A DNA stretch of 64,000 nucleotides from Seohaeicola zhoushanensis. Lineage in GTDB: Bacteria; Pseudomonadota; Alphaproteobacteria; Rhodobacterales; Rhodobacteraceae. Under the pieces are notes generated by a model. The model was not told the DNA's origin and did no database searches. It worked only from the letters and a program-made list of their open reading frames with translations. The DNA lies in contig NZ_BNCJ01000002.1 in the NCBI RefSeq assembly GCF_014656415.1, forward strand, positions 340,213 to 404,212, in the 5' to 3' direction. Positions 31,816-40,323 of this stretch are shown one piece after another. The translations under genes and the position numbers were made by a program. Within the stretch, counting starts at the first letter, position 1. Every line of letters starts with the position of its first letter.

Positions 31816-34160
31816 CAGTTCTTCTTGAAGGCGTTGAGCAGCGCCGCGCCAAGTGCGCCGGGGCTGTCGTTGCCACCCTTCGGGCCGGCCGAAGCACCGC
31901 CCTTCGCTGCCGGTTTGCCCGCCCCGCGCGGCCCGTCGCGGCGGTTGCCGCGCGGGTCGCTGTCGCGGGCGGCGCGGTCCTCGCGCGCCGAGGTGCCGCC
32001 GTCCTTCTTCATGCTCAGCCCGATGCGCTTGCGCGGCACGTCCACCTCGGTCACGCGGACCTGCACCACGTCGCCGGCCTTCACCACCTCGTGCGGGTCC
32101 TTGACGAAGCGGTCCGAGAGCTGGCTGACGTGGACCAGCCCGTCCTGATGCACGCCGATGTCGACGAAGGCGCCGAAGGCGGCCACGTTGGTCACCGTGC
32201 CTTCGAGACGCATACCGGGCTTGAGGTCCTTGATGTCGTTGACGCCCTCGGCAAAGGTCGCGGTCTTGAAGGTCGGGCGCGGGTCGCGGCCGGGCTTTTC
32301 CAGTTCCGAGAGGATGTCGCGCACCGTCGGCAGGCCGAAGCGGTCATCGGCGAAACGGTCGGGCGAGAGGCCACGCAGCAGCTTGGGGTCGGCCTGGATC
32401 GTGCGGAGGTCGCGGCCGCAAGCGGCGACGATGCGGCGGGCAAGGTCATAGGCCTCGGGGTGGACCGAGGAGGCGTCCAGCGGCTCGGCCCCGTCGCGGA
32501 TGCGCAGGAAGCCGGCGCATTGCTCGAAGGCGCGGGGGCCGAGGCGCGAGACCTTGAGCAGGTCCTGGCGCGAGGCGAAGGCGCCGTGGGTGTCGCGGTG
32601 GAAGACGATGGCCTCGGCCAGGCCGGGGCCAAGGCCCGAGACATGCGCCAGCAGCGGCGCCGAGGCGGTGTTGAGGTCGACGCCGACGGCGTTCACCGCG
32701 TCCTCGACCACCGCTTCGAGCGACCTGGCCAGGCGGTGCTGGTCGACGTCGTGCTGATACTGGCCGACGCCGATGCTCTTGGGTTCGATCTTGACCAGCT
32801 CGGCCAGCGGGTCCTGCAGGCGGCGGGCGATCGAGACCGCGCCGCGCAGCGAGACGTCGAGGTCGGGGAATTCGCGGGCGGCGAGTTCCGAGGCGGAATA
32901 GACCGAGGCGCCGGCCTCGCTGACGATGACCTTGGTGGGTTTCTGCACGCCCGGGGGCAGCATGGCCAGCGTGTCGGCCACCAGCTTCTCGGTCTCGCGC
33001 GAGGCGGTGCCGTTGCCGATGGCGATGAGCTGGATGCCGTGCCTGGCGATCAGCGCCATGATCGCGCCTTGCGCGCCGCGCAGGTCGTTCTTGGGCTGGA
33101 AGGGGTAGAGCGTTTCGGTCGCCACCAGCTTGCCGGTGGCGTCGATCACGGCGGCCTTGACCCCGGTGCGGATGCCCGGATCGAGGCCCAGCGTCGGGCG
33201 CGCGCCGGCGGGGGCGGCAAGCAGCAGGTCCTTGAGGTTGCGGGCAAAGACGGCGATGGCCTCGTCCTGGGCGCGGGCGCGCAGGTCGGCCATCAGGTCG
33301 AGCATCATCGAGGTGGCGAGCTTGACGCGCCAGGTCCAGCTGGCGACGGTGCGCAGCCAGGTGTCGCCGGGGCCGGTGCCGTTGGTTTCGAGGCGCGCGG
33401 CGACCATGGCCTCGCAGCGGGGCTGGCCGGTTTCGGGGTCGGGGCCGATGTCGAGCTGGACGACGCCCTCCTTCCAGGCGCGCATCATGGCGAGCGCGCG
33501 GTGCGAGGGCACGTCGGCCCAGCGTTCGGTATGGGCGAAGTAGTCGGAGAACTTGGCGCCCTTCTCCTCCTGGCCCTCGACCACGCGCGAGGTGAGGATG
33601 GCCTCTCTCTGCAGGAAGGTCCGCAGGTCGCCCAGCAGGCCGGCGTTCTCGGCCAGTTCCTCGGTCAGGATGTCGCGCGCGCCGTTCAAGGCGTCCTTCA
33701 CGGTGGGCACCGCCTCGGTCACATAGGCGGCGGCCAGCACCTCGGGGTCGGCGGCGCGGTTGGAGAGGATGGCGTCGCGTAGCGGTTCCAGCCCGTTCTC
33801 GCGGGCGATCATCGCCTTGGTGCGGCGCTTGGGCTTGTAGGGGAGGTAGATGTCTTCCAGCTGGGCCTTGGTCGCGGCCCCGGCGATGGCGCGCGAGAGG
33901 TCGTCGGTCAGCTTGCCCTGTTCCGAGATCGACTTGAGGATTGCATCGCGCCGGTCATCCATCTCGCGCAGATAGCCGAGCCGGTCGGCGAGCGTGCGCA
34001 GCTGGGTGTCGTCCAGGCCGCCGGTGACTTCCTTCCGATAGCGCGCCACGAAGGGCACCGTGGCGCCTTCGTCGAGCAGGCGTACGGCGGCGGCGACCTG
34101 CGCGGCGGCGGCGCCGATCTCGGTCCCGATGGTCTGGTTGATGCGGGTGGCGCGATCCAT
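31815..34160 (-). CDS. tex: Transcription accessory protein Tex (S1 RNA-binding)
   Basis: A protein of about 781 residues in the Tex/YhgF family, which binds RNA and acts in transcription or ribosome-linked processes. The N-terminal helical part includes [17 protein letters not shown]. The YqgF-like RNase H fold has [12 protein letters not shown]. Helix-hairpin-helix motifs lie in [17 protein letters not shown] and YP-type segments. The S1 domain is near the C-terminus ([35 protein letters not shown]), followed by a basic, Gly-rich tail. I take the Met at 34160 (MDRATRINQ), with GAGG 8 bases upstream; an in-frame Met 4 codons earlier (34172) is possible. It is divergent from the tyrA leader region. 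Confidence 0.94.
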   Translation of the reverse strand: MDRATRINQTIGTEIGAAAAQVAAAVRLLDEGATVPFVARYRKEVTGGLDDTQLRTLADRLGYLREMDDRRDAILKSISEQGKLTDDLSRAIAGAATKAQLEDIYLPYKPKRRTKAMIARENGLEPLRDAILSNRAADPEVLAAAYVTEAVPTVKDALNGARDILTEELAENAGLLGDLRTFLQREAILTSRVVEGQEEKGAKFSDYFAHTERWADVPSHRALAMMRAWKEGVVQLDIGPDPETGQPRCEAMVAARLETNGTGPGDTWLRTVASWTWRVKLATSMMLDLMADLRARAQDEAIAVFARNLKDLLLAAPAGARPTLGLDPGIRTGVKAAVIDATGKLVATETLYPFQPKNDLRGAQGAIMALIARHGIQLIAIGNGTASRETEKLVADTLAMLPPGVQKPTKVIVSEAGASVYSASELAAREFPDLDVSLRGAVSIARRLQDPLAELVKIEPKSIGVGQYQHDVDQHRLARSLEAVVEDAVNAVGVDLNTASAPLLAHVSGLGPGLAEAIVFHRDTHGAFASRQDLLKVSRLGPRAFEQCAGFLRIRDGAEPLDASSVHPEAYDLARRIVAACGRDLRTIQADPKLLRGLSPDRFADDRFGLPTVRDILSELEKPGRDPRPTFKTATFAEGVNDIKDLKPGMRLEGTVTNVAAFGAFVDIGVHQDGLVHVSQLSDRFVKDPHEVVKAGDVVQVRVTEVDVPRKRIGLSMKKDGGTSAREDRAARDSDPRGNRRDGPRGAGKPAAKGGASAGPKGGNDSPGALGAALLNAFKKN

Positions 34161-34265
34161 GCAAAACCTCATGTCCTTGGTCTGGACGCCCTACATAGAC
34201 GCCGCGCGCGCGGCGGGGAAGCGGGAAGAGGCGGGCCGGGCGGGATGAGGCCGATGGCGCGGCGC

Positions 34266-34295
34266 TTGACTTTTACCCCGTAGCGCGACTAATCG
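34266..34295 (+). promoter_or_regulatory. Likely promoter of the tyrA-like unit
   Basis: TTGACT (34266-34271) is followed, after 17-18 bases, by CTAATC/TAATCG (34289-34295). The predicted transcription start, 6-8 bases further, falls at or next to the ATG of the leader peptide at 34301, so the leader mRNA would be nearly leaderless. Confidence 0.55.
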
Positions 34296-34300
34296 GGCGC

Positions 34301-34351
34301 ATGTTCACGAACGCGATCATCTTCAACGTTGCGTATTACCCGCTGCCTTAG
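34301..34351 (+). CDS. Phe/Tyr leader peptide (16 codons) of the tyrA-like gene
   Basis: ATG at 34301 opens the peptide MFTNAIIFNVAYYPLP, ending with TAG at 34349-34351. It has two Phe and a Tyr-Tyr pair (codons 12-13, 34334-34339) placed directly before the first pairing segment of a putative attenuator. No ribosome-binding site precedes the ATG, in line with translation from the very 5' end of the transcript. Translation-sensing leader peptides of this kind respond to the charge of the tRNA for the end-product amino acid, and the downstream gene is a TyrA-family dehydrogenase. Too short to judge by homology; support comes from its content and position. Confidence 0.75.
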   Translation: MFTNAIIFNVAYYPLP

Positions 34352-34396
34352 GTAGCGGCGTAAACCCTGTGTTCACCGCTGCCACGTGCCAGCGGT
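34340..34396 (+). promoter_or_regulatory. Four-segment attenuator-like structure upstream of the tyrA-like gene
   Basis: Segment 1 is CCGCTGCC (34340-34347), segment 2 GGTAGCGG (34351-34358), segment 3 CCGCTGCC (34376-34383) and segment 4 CAGCGGT (34390-34396). 1:2 and 2:3 can each form 8 pairs (one G-U), and 3:4 can form 7 pairs using ACCGCTG (34374-34380). A ribosome stalled at the Tyr codons would cover segment 1 and leave 2:3; a ribosome at the stop codon would cover 1 and 2 and allow 3:4. The 3:4 stem is not followed by a T-run, so it may act through Rho or on translation rather than as a simple terminator. Confidence 0.65.
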
Positions 34397-34413
34397 CCTG
34401 CAGAACAAGCTCG

Positions 34414-34442
34414 TGATCCCTGGCCTCTCTACCCAAGGATCA
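34414..34442 (+). promoter_or_regulatory. Hairpin that could hide the tyrA-like gene's Shine-Dalgarno
   Basis: TGATCC-c-TGG (34414-34423) can pair with CCA-a-GGATCA (34433-34442), nine pairs with one C-A mismatch and a 9-nt loop. The 3' arm contains the AAGGA ribosome-binding site of the gene starting at 34447. This offers a translational control point downstream of the attenuator-like segments. Confidence 0.5.
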
Positions 34443-34446
34443 GATC

Positions 34447-35172
34447 ATGGCCAGCTCGAAAGTCACGGTTACCATCATAGGCTTCGGCGCCTTCGGGCAG
34501 CTCGTCGCGCGGCTGCTCGCGCCCTATGCCCGCGTCTCGGTCCATGATCGCTCGGCCGTGGCGATGGAGGCCGCCTCGGCGCTGGGGTTCGACCTTGTCG
34601 CCCGGATCGAGGACATCCGCGCCGATGTGGTGATCCTCGCCGTTCCGCTCAGGGCCTTCGACGAGGTGCTGCGCGCGATTGCGCCGCATCTTCGGCCCGG
34701 CCAGCTGGTTGTCGACGTCTGCTCGGTCAAGGAAGAGCCGGCGCGCCTGATGAGCGACCTGCTGCCGCCCCATGCCGAGATCCTGGCCTGCCATCCGATG
34801 TTCGGGCCGCAGAGCGCGAAGCGCGGGGTGGAGAACAGCCAGATCGTGCTCTGCCCGCTGCGCGGCGCGCGCTGGCGCGGCATCGCCCGTTTCCTGGAAC
34901 GGGTGCTGAAGCTGGAGGTCATCGTCACCACGCCCGAGGATCACGACCGCCAGGTCGCGATGACGCAGGGGCTGACGCACCTGCTGGCCCAGGTCGTCGC
35001 CAGCCTGGGCGACCGGCCGGCAATCCGCACGCGGAGCTTCGACCTGATCGCCGAGGGGCTGGCCCTGGTGGCCAATGATGCCCCGGAGGTCTTCGAAGCC
35101 ATCGCCCGCGGAAACCGCCATTTCGCGCCGATGGGCGAGCGGCTGGTAAGCGCGATCCGGGCGAGGATCTGA
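34447..35172 (+). CDS. Prephenate/arogenate dehydrogenase family protein (TyrA-like)
   Basis: A 241-residue NAD(P)-dependent dehydrogenase of the TyrA family, acting in tyrosine synthesis. The Rossmann motif is IIGFGAFGQLVARLL (10-24) with a basic/acidic segment VHDRS after strand 2. VILAVPL, VVDVCSVKEEPARLM and the hallmark ACHPMFGPQSAKRG follow. The protein is shorter than the usual 280-310 residues: the C-terminal helical dimerisation part is reduced, as in the plant arogenate dehydrogenase-like subgroup. The substrate (prephenate or arogenate) cannot be fixed from sequence. The Phe/Tyr leader and attenuator-like structure upstream support a role in aromatic amino acid synthesis. Confidence 0.85.
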   Translation: MASSKVTVTIIGFGAFGQLVARLLAPYARVSVHDRSAVAMEAASALGFDLVARIEDIRADVVILAVPLRAFDEVLRAIAPHLRPGQLVVDVCSVKEEPARLMSDLLPPHAEILACHPMFGPQSAKRGVENSQIVLCPLRGARWRGIARFLERVLKLEVIVTTPEDHDRQVAMTQGLTHLLAQVVASLGDRPAIRTRSFDLIAEGLALVANDAPEVFEAIARGNRHFAPMGERLVSAIRARI

Positions 35173-35197
35173 GGCAGCGGGCCGAAAGGCCCGCCGG

Positions 35198-36370
35198 TCA
35201 GTTCAGGTAGGGCGTCGGGTCCTGGCTGTCGAAGCCCTTGCGGACCTCGAAGTGGACATAGGCGTTCTCGCCGGCGCGGAGCTGGGCGAGTTTCTGGCCG
35301 CGCTTGACGCTGTCGCCCTTTTTCACCGCGATGCCGTCGACGTTGGCGTAGACCGTCAGCAGGTTGTTGGGGTGCTGGATCACCACGATGGCGACCTTGT
35401 CGGCGCTGGCGGTGATCGCGCGCACGGTGCCGTCGGCGGCGGCGGTCACCGCCGTGCCGGGGGCTGCGGCGATGTCGATGCCGTCGTTCTTGCCCTTGGT
35501 ATAGGTGCGGATGATCTTGCCGTTGACCGGGTAGGCCATGGCTGCCGAGGCCTGCGGATCGCGGCTCGGCTGGCCGACCGAGACCGCCGGGGCGGCGGGC
35601 GGCTTGGCGGCGATCTTCTCGTTCGGAAGCGGCTTGGCGGCGCTCGGCGGGACCGGGGTCTCGCTGCCGGCGCCGGGCTTGGTGACCACGGCAGGGGCGA
35701 CCTTGGGCGGCGTGGCGCCCTTGACCGGGATCAGCAGATACTGGCCTTCGCGGATCGAGAAATCGGGGCCGAGGCCGTTCCAGTCGGCCAGATCCTTGAC
35801 CGAGACCTGGTAGAGCCGCGAGACGGTATAGGCCGTTTCGCCGCGCACCACCTTGTGGCGCACCGGCTCGGACTTGGGCGCCGCGGTGGCCGGGGCGGCG
35901 GCAGCCGAGCCCGAGGGCGGCAGGCTGGTGGTGGTCACCGCCGCGGGGGCGGAACGGGGCGAGGCGTCGATGGCGCTGCCGGCGATGGCCGAGATGTCGA
36001 CACCGCCCGCCGAGGATTCGGCAACGCGGCGGGGCAGGGCGAGAACCTCGCCCTCGCGCAGCTCGTCACCGGGGGTCAGGCCGTTGTAGCGGGCGAGGTC
36101 GGCGGGCGTGAGGCCGATGCGGTTCGCCACGCTCGACACGGTATCGCCGCGCCGGGCCACGGCGACTTGGTAATTCGGATAGGAAATGATGCCGCGCCCG
36201 TCGGGCGCGGGGCGGTTCTGCGCGGCCGACTGGGCCGCCGGAGCGGTCGAGAAGCCGCCCACCTTGCCACGCATGTCGAAGTCGAGCGGTTCATCGCAGG
36301 CGGCGAGCAACGCGAGCGAGGCAACGCCTGCCATCAGGCGGGCGGGAAAACGGACCTGGCAAAATCTCAT
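35198..36370 (-). CDS. nlpD: NlpD-like LysM/M23 lipoprotein
   Basis: A 390-residue outer-membrane lipoprotein with lipobox LLAAC (Cys25). Two LysM domains (about 68-113 and 172-216) bind peptidoglycan, and a low-complexity Pro/Ala linker leads to a C-terminal M23 domain (about 280-390). The M23 site is degenerate: the first metal His is replaced in GKNDGIDIAA (Asn-Asp where H-x is expected) and the last motif reads AYVHFEVR rather than HxHFEVR. This is the NlpD pattern, in which the domain activates an amidase for cell separation instead of cutting the wall itself. It lies in the surE-pcm-nlpD order, downstream of pcm. Confidence 0.9.
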   Translation of the reverse strand: MRFCQVRFPARLMAGVASLALLAACDEPLDFDMRGKVGGFSTAPAAQSAAQNRPAPDGRGIISYPNYQVAVARRGDTVSSVANRIGLTPADLARYNGLTPGDELREGEVLALPRRVAESSAGGVDISAIAGSAIDASPRSAPAAVTTTSLPPSGSAAAAPATAAPKSEPVRHKVVRGETAYTVSRLYQVSVKDLADWNGLGPDFSIREGQYLLIPVKGATPPKVAPAVVTKPGAGSETPVPPSAAKPLPNEKIAAKPPAAPAVSVGQPSRDPQASAAMAYPVNGKIIRTYTKGKNDGIDIAAAPGTAVTAAADGTVRAITASADKVAIVVIQHPNNLLTVYANVDGIAVKKGDSVKRGQKLAQLRAGENAYVHFEVRKGFDSQDPTPYLN

Positions 36371-36390
36371 CTCGTCATCCTCAATACGCT

Positions 36391-36410
36391 CCCCCCTGTT
36401 GGCCGGGGGG
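36391..36410. promoter_or_regulatory. Hairpin between pcm and nlpD
   Basis: CCCCCC-tgttggcc-GGGGGG, a 6-bp G/C stem with an 8-nt loop in the 66-base gap between the pcm stop and nlpD start. Whether it lowers read-through into nlpD is unknown; no T-run follows on either strand. Confidence 0.35.
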
Positions 36411-36436
36411 TGGCGGTTCGGCCTTGCCCAAACGGC

Positions 36437-37084
36437 TCAGCCATCTTTCCCGAGGCCCTCGAGCAACGGAACGAAGCGGACCGGCCTGATCTCGTCGTAA
36501 TCATAGCCGCTTTCAGTGCGATGCACCCGGATCAGCGTCTGGACGGTTTCGGCCTGTCCGACCGGCACGACCATGATACCGCCGATTTTCAATTGCGCCA
36601 ATAGGGGGCCGGGCGGGTCTTCGGCGGCCGCCGTCACCAGGATGCGGTCGAAGGGGGCCTGTTCGGGCAGCCCGAAGGAGCCGTCGGCGATCATCGCGGT
36701 GATATTTACGAGGTCGAGCGCCTGGAACAGGGCCTGGGCCTCGCGCACCAGCCGGGCGTGGCGTTCGAGCGTGTAGACCCGGCGGGCAAGGCGCGACAGG
36801 ATCGCCGCCTGGTAGCCCGAGCCGGTGCCCACCTCGAGTACCTTGTCGCGGGAACTGACCTGCAGCGCCTGGGTCATCAGGCCGACGACCGAGGGCTGGC
36901 TTATGGTCTGGCCGCAGGCGATGGGCAGCGGCGTGTCCTCGTAGGCGCGTTCGGCGAAGAGGCCGGTGATGAAGCGGCCGCGGTCGATGCTCTCCATGGC
37001 CGAGAGCACGCGGCTGTCGGTGACGCCGCGCGAGCGAAGGGCATAGAGGAACTGCATCTTGGTTTCCGGATCCGGGCCGCTCAT
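36437..37084 (-). CDS. pcm: Protein-L-isoaspartate O-methyltransferase
   Basis: Repairs isoaspartyl damage by methylating the beta-carboxyl with S-adenosylmethionine. The 215-residue protein has the PCMT N-terminal pattern ([21 protein letters not shown] ... [26 protein letters not shown]) and SAM motif [16 protein letters not shown], at about 78-92. Its ATG overlaps the surE stop (ATGA), so the two are translationally coupled; nlpD follows after 66 bases. The surE-pcm-nlpD order is conserved in proteobacteria. Confidence 0.95.
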   Translation of the reverse strand: MSGPDPETKMQFLYALRSRGVTDSRVLSAMESIDRGRFITGLFAERAYEDTPLPIACGQTISQPSVVGLMTQALQVSSRDKVLEVGTGSGYQAAILSRLARRVYTLERHARLVREAQALFQALDLVNITAMIADGSFGLPEQAPFDRILVTAAAEDPPGPLLAQLKIGGIMVVPVGQAETVQTLIRVHRTESGYDYDEIRPVRFVPLLEGLGKDG

Positions 37085-37863
37085 TCGATGACCCGAAGCG
37101 CATCGAGCGCATCGTGTGCTGTGAGGTCGGCGCGCATCGGGGTGACGGAGATGTAGCCGTCGAGATTGGCGTGGGCGTCGGTATCGGGGGCGGTCTCGGC
37201 ACGCTGGTCGCCGCCCTTGATCCAGAGGAAGCGCTTGCCCGAGGGCGAGGCATGGGGTTCGACGCCGAAGCAGGTGCCGCGGCGGAAGCCCTGGCGCACC
37301 ACGCGCACGCCCTTGACCCCGGCGGCGGGGACCGGCGGGAAGTTGACGTTGTAGAAGAGGCGGTAGTCCTCGCCGGCGTTCGGCATCGCCTCGATCACCG
37401 AGCGGATGACGGCGGCGCCATGCACGGCGGCGGCGTCGAAGGGGTTGTCCTCGGTGAAGTTGGCCGGGCCCATGTATTGCGAGAGCGCGAAGGCCGGCAG
37501 GCCTTGCAGCGCGGCTTCCATCGCGCCGCCGATGGTGCCGGAATAGAGCGTGTTCTCGGCCGAGTTGTTGCCCCGGTTCACGCCGGAGAGCACCAGGTCG
37601 GGCGGGCAGGTCTTCATCACGTCATGCAGCCCGGCAAGCACGCAGTCGGCGGGCGAACCCTCGGCGGCGTAGCGGCGGTCGGCGAGCTTGGCGATCAGCA
37701 TCGGGTGGGTGTAGCTGATGCAATGGCCGACGCCCGATTGCTCGAAGGCGGGGGCCACGGTCCAGACCTCGCCGGCGGGGCCGGCAAGCTCGGTCGCGAT
37801 GGCCGTCATGACCTCGAGGCCCGGCGCGTTGATGCCGTCGTCGTTGGTGATGAGAATGCGCAT
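37081..37863 (-). CDS. surE: 5'/3'-nucleotidase SurE
   Basis: A metal-dependent nucleoside monophosphatase tied to stationary-phase survival. The 260-residue protein starts [15 protein letters not shown], where D8 and D9 bind the metal; the later SGVNRGNN supplies further ligands and [11 protein letters not shown] is a family hallmark. It overlaps pcm by 4 bases. The SDR gene 64 bases upstream on the same strand may be part of the same transcript. Confidence 0.95.
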   Translation of the reverse strand: MRILITNDDGINAPGLEVMTAIATELAGPAGEVWTVAPAFEQSGVGHCISYTHPMLIAKLADRRYAAEGSPADCVLAGLHDVMKTCPPDLVLSGVNRGNNSAENTLYSGTIGGAMEAALQGLPAFALSQYMGPANFTEDNPFDAAAVHGAAVIRSVIEAMPNAGEDYRLFYNVNFPPVPAAGVKGVRVVRQGFRRGTCFGVEPHASPSGKRFLWIKGGDQRAETAPDTDAHANLDGYISVTPMRADLTAHDALDALRVIE

Positions 37864-37927
37864 GCGCCTGTTGGTCCCGTTTTCTGCCTTGATAGGCTAG
37901 GGGCCGCGACAGGGCAAGCAGGGAGCG

Positions 37928-38575
37928 CTAGATCTTGATGTTTATCAGGCTGAGGAGACGCTCTGCCTCTTCCCTGGGATCGGCCAAGGCGGCGCGGTCC
38001 TCGCCGGGGAAGAAACGGGCGCGGATCGCGGTCGGCATCGGCGCCGGTTCGACGATATGCACGCGGGGGCCGGTGCGGTCGCTCTCGGCCTGCCAGCTGC
38101 GCGCCAGGGCAATCTGCGCGGCCTTGGTGGCGCCATAGGCGCCGAAGAAGCGCTCGCCCGCGCGCGGGTCGTCGAAGAACACCGCCTGGCCCTCGCGCCC
38201 GAGCAGCGGGGCGATATAGGGGATCAGCATGGCGGTGGCATTGGCGTTGATCGCCACCGACTTGTCCCAGTCCTTGGCATCGACATGCGCCGCGGGGCTG
38301 AGCGGTGCGGCGTGGATCGCGGTGTGCAGCCAGAGGTCGAGCCTGCCCCAGCGGTCATGCACCGAGCGGCAGAGCGTCTGCATCGCCGCGGCGTTGGTGA
38401 CGTCCATCACGGCCAGCGTGGCGCTGCCGCCGGCGGCCTGGATACGGTCGTCGAGCTCTTCCAGCGCGCCGGTGGTGCGGGCGAGGGCGAGGATGTGATG
38501 CGTGGGCGCGAGCGCTTCGGCGAGGGCGGCGCCCAGGCCGCGCGAGGCGCCGGTGATGAGAGCGAGCTGGGTCAT
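37928..38575 (-). CDS. SDR family NAD(P)-dependent oxidoreductase
   Basis: A 215-residue short-chain dehydrogenase. ITGASRGLGAALAEAL (7-22) is the nucleotide-binding motif, and YGATKAAQIALA contains the YxxxK pair. It is shorter than most classical SDRs, and the catalytic Ser segment is unusual (GREGQAVFFDDPRAGERFFG, with no clear Ser before Tyr), so activity may differ. The substrate is unknown. surE follows on the same strand. Confidence 0.82.
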   Translation of the reverse strand: MTQLALITGASRGLGAALAEALAPTHHILALARTTGALEELDDRIQAAGGSATLAVMDVTNAAAMQTLCRSVHDRWGRLDLWLHTAIHAAPLSPAAHVDAKDWDKSVAINANATAMLIPYIAPLLGREGQAVFFDDPRAGERFFGAYGATKAAQIALARSWQAESDRTGPRVHIVEPAPMPTAIRARFFPGEDRAALADPREEAERLLSLINIKI

Positions 38576-38661
38576 GGTGGCGACCCTGTGAGCGGGAATG
38601 GGCGCGAGGTCAAGCGGTTGTTTCGTCGCGCCGGGACCGGCGAGGGCGCGGGCGACGAGCG

Positions 38662-38709
38662 CCGGGGGCGCTGCCCCCGGACCCCCGGAGGTATTTTTGA
38701 AGAGAAGAA
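38662..38709 (+). repeat. CCCCCGGAG-RTATTT dispersed element, copy B
   Basis: CCGGGGGC-gct-GCCCCCGG forms a perfect 8-bp stem with a 3-nt loop (38662-38680), followed by CCCCCGGAGGTATTTTTG and AAGAGAAG. It is in the divergent gap between the SDR gene and the MetE-like gene, so it is not placed as a terminator for either. Other copies: 11090-11155, 47199-47258 and 59808-59858. Confidence 0.8.
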
Positions 38710-38804
38710 ATCAGGGGCGGGGCGCGAACCGGCGAGAGCGGCGCGCTGGGGCTTGCCTTGGCGGGGGAGGGCACGCCAGACTGCCGGAAAGGGAGGACTT
38801 GAGG

Positions 38805-39827
38805 ATGATCGAGACGACGATTGCCGGCAGCTTGCCGAAACCGGACTGGCTGGCCGAGCCGGAGCGGCTCTGGGCGCCCTGGCGGCTGGAAGGGGAGGCG
38901 CTGTTCGAGGGGCAGTGCCGCGCGGCGCGGGAATGGATCGAATTCCAGGAGGCCTCGGGGATCGACATCGTCACCGATGGCGAGCAGTTCCGGAAGCATT
39001 TCGTGCATGGGTTCCTCGAGGAGGTCGAGGGCATCGACTGGCAGCGGATGACCGCGATGGGGATCCGCAACAACCGCTACGAGGCGCAGGTGCCGACGGT
39101 GGTCTCGGCGGTGCGGCGCAAGGGGCCGGTGCATTCGCGCTCGACCGCCTTCTGCCGCAGCGTGGCGACCAAGGGGCTGAAGATGACCCTGCCGGGGCCG
39201 ATGACGATCTGCGACACCATCGCGGATGCCCATTACGGCGACCGCCCGAAGATGGCGATGGCCTTTGCCGAGATCCTGAACGAGGAGGCGCGCGAGCTGG
39301 AGGCGCTGGGGGTCGACGTGATCCAGTTCGACGAACCGGCCTTCAACGCCTTCACCGAGGAGGCGGCGACCTGGGGCGTGGACTGCCTGAACCGGGCCAT
39401 CGAGGGGCTGAAATGCAAGACGGCGGTGCACATCTGCTATGGCTACGGGATCAAGCAGAACACCGACTGGAAGGCGACGCTGGGCAACGAGTGGCGCCAG
39501 TACGAGGCCTTCTTCCCGGCGCTGAACGGCAGCCGGATCGGGCAGGTCTCGCTCGAATGCGCCAACAGCCGCGTGCCGATGCGGATGATCGGGCTGCTGC
39601 CGGACAAGGAGGTGCTGGTGGGCGCGATCGACGTGGCCTCGCCGGTGGTCGAGACGCCGGAGCAGGTGGCCGCCGTGCTGCGCGCGGCGATGGAATTCGT
39701 GCGGCCCGAGCGGATCGTGGCCTGCACCAATTGCGGGCTGGCGCCGATGCCGATGGGCGTGGCGCGGGGCAAGATCGCGGCTTTGGGGGCGGGGGCGGCG
39801 CTGCTGCGGGCCGAGCTGGGCGCCTGA
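38805..39827 (+). CDS. MetE C-terminal-like (cobalamin-independent methionine synthase II family) protein
   Basis: A 340-residue protein like the catalytic C-terminal half of MetE, without the N-terminal half. Zinc ligands are seen in AVHICYGYG (His, Cys) and ACTNCGLAPMP (Cys), with VIQFDEPAF as a conserved barrel strand. Such stand-alone core proteins make methionine using varied methyl donors in some bacteria; the donor here is unknown. The ATG at 38805 has GGGAGG upstream; a longer frame would run through the repeat element. It is divergent from the SDR gene. Confidence 0.85.
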   Translation: MIETTIAGSLPKPDWLAEPERLWAPWRLEGEALFEGQCRAAREWIEFQEASGIDIVTDGEQFRKHFVHGFLEEVEGIDWQRMTAMGIRNNRYEAQVPTVVSAVRRKGPVHSRSTAFCRSVATKGLKMTLPGPMTICDTIADAHYGDRPKMAMAFAEILNEEARELEALGVDVIQFDEPAFNAFTEEAATWGVDCLNRAIEGLKCKTAVHICYGYGIKQNTDWKATLGNEWRQYEAFFPALNGSRIGQVSLECANSRVPMRMIGLLPDKEVLVGAIDVASPVVETPEQVAAVLRAAMEFVRPERIVACTNCGLAPMPMGVARGKIAALGAGAALLRAELGA

Positions 39828-39830
39828 AGG

Positions 39831-40076
39831 TCAGCCCTTGGGCAGGCTGAGCGTGGTGGTCTTGCCATTGCGGGTGAGGTGCAGTTCACCGTCGCCGATG
39901 GCGGTGACGGTATTGCCGTCAAGCCTGTCGCCGAGCGACAGGCGGCTGATCCGACCGCTCGGGTGACGGACGAGGGCGATCCGGGTATCGGGGCGGGTGA
40001 CGGTGCCGAGCAGGGCGGTTTCGCCGGATTTGAGGGCGTTCCTGTCGGTGGCGATATCGGCCGGGGTCTTGGGCAT
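39831..40076 (-). CDS. Small conserved protein, PilP-like fold
   Basis: An 81-residue protein: a short N-terminus (MPKTPADIATDRNALK) then a compact all-beta pattern GTVTRPDTRIALVRHPSG, RISRLSLGDRL, VTAIGDGELHLTRNGK. This resembles the small beta domain of PilP/GspC proteins, in which a 'GTVTRPDxxxALVR' segment builds an OB-like barrel, but no pilus or secretion genes are adjacent. No signal peptide. The 3' end lies 3 bases from the convergent MetE-like gene. Function unknown. Confidence 0.6.
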   Translation of the reverse strand: MPKTPADIATDRNALKSGETALLGTVTRPDTRIALVRHPSGRISRLSLGDRLDGNTVTAIGDGELHLTRNGKTTTLSLPKG

Positions 40077-40267
40077 CTTGCGGTCCTGGTGGCGCTGCAG
40101 TGCAGCAGAAGGCCGGGCAGATGACAGTACCTGGGCTGAAAGGAAAGCCGGGCGGGCCGGGTGGGCCGCTGTACGGCGGCGCCTTGCCGGAATGCCTTCG
40201 CGGCATCGGCGAAGCCTTGCGTGACAGGCTGCGGCGGAGGGACGCGGCGGGGCGTTCGGAATGACGA

Positions 40268-40290
40268 ACGGCCCGCCGGGGGCGGGCCGT
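40268..40290 (-). terminator. Hairpin downstream of purF
   Basis: ACGGCCCGCC and GGCGGGCCGT form a perfect 10-bp stem with a 3-nt loop, 33 bases after the purF stop. On the minus strand the bases after it (TTCGTCATT) are only moderately T-rich, so it is a weak intrinsic terminator. Confidence 0.6.
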
Positions 40291-40323
40291 GGAGGTGGTG
40301 CGGGCGCGGTTGGGCCGCTGACC

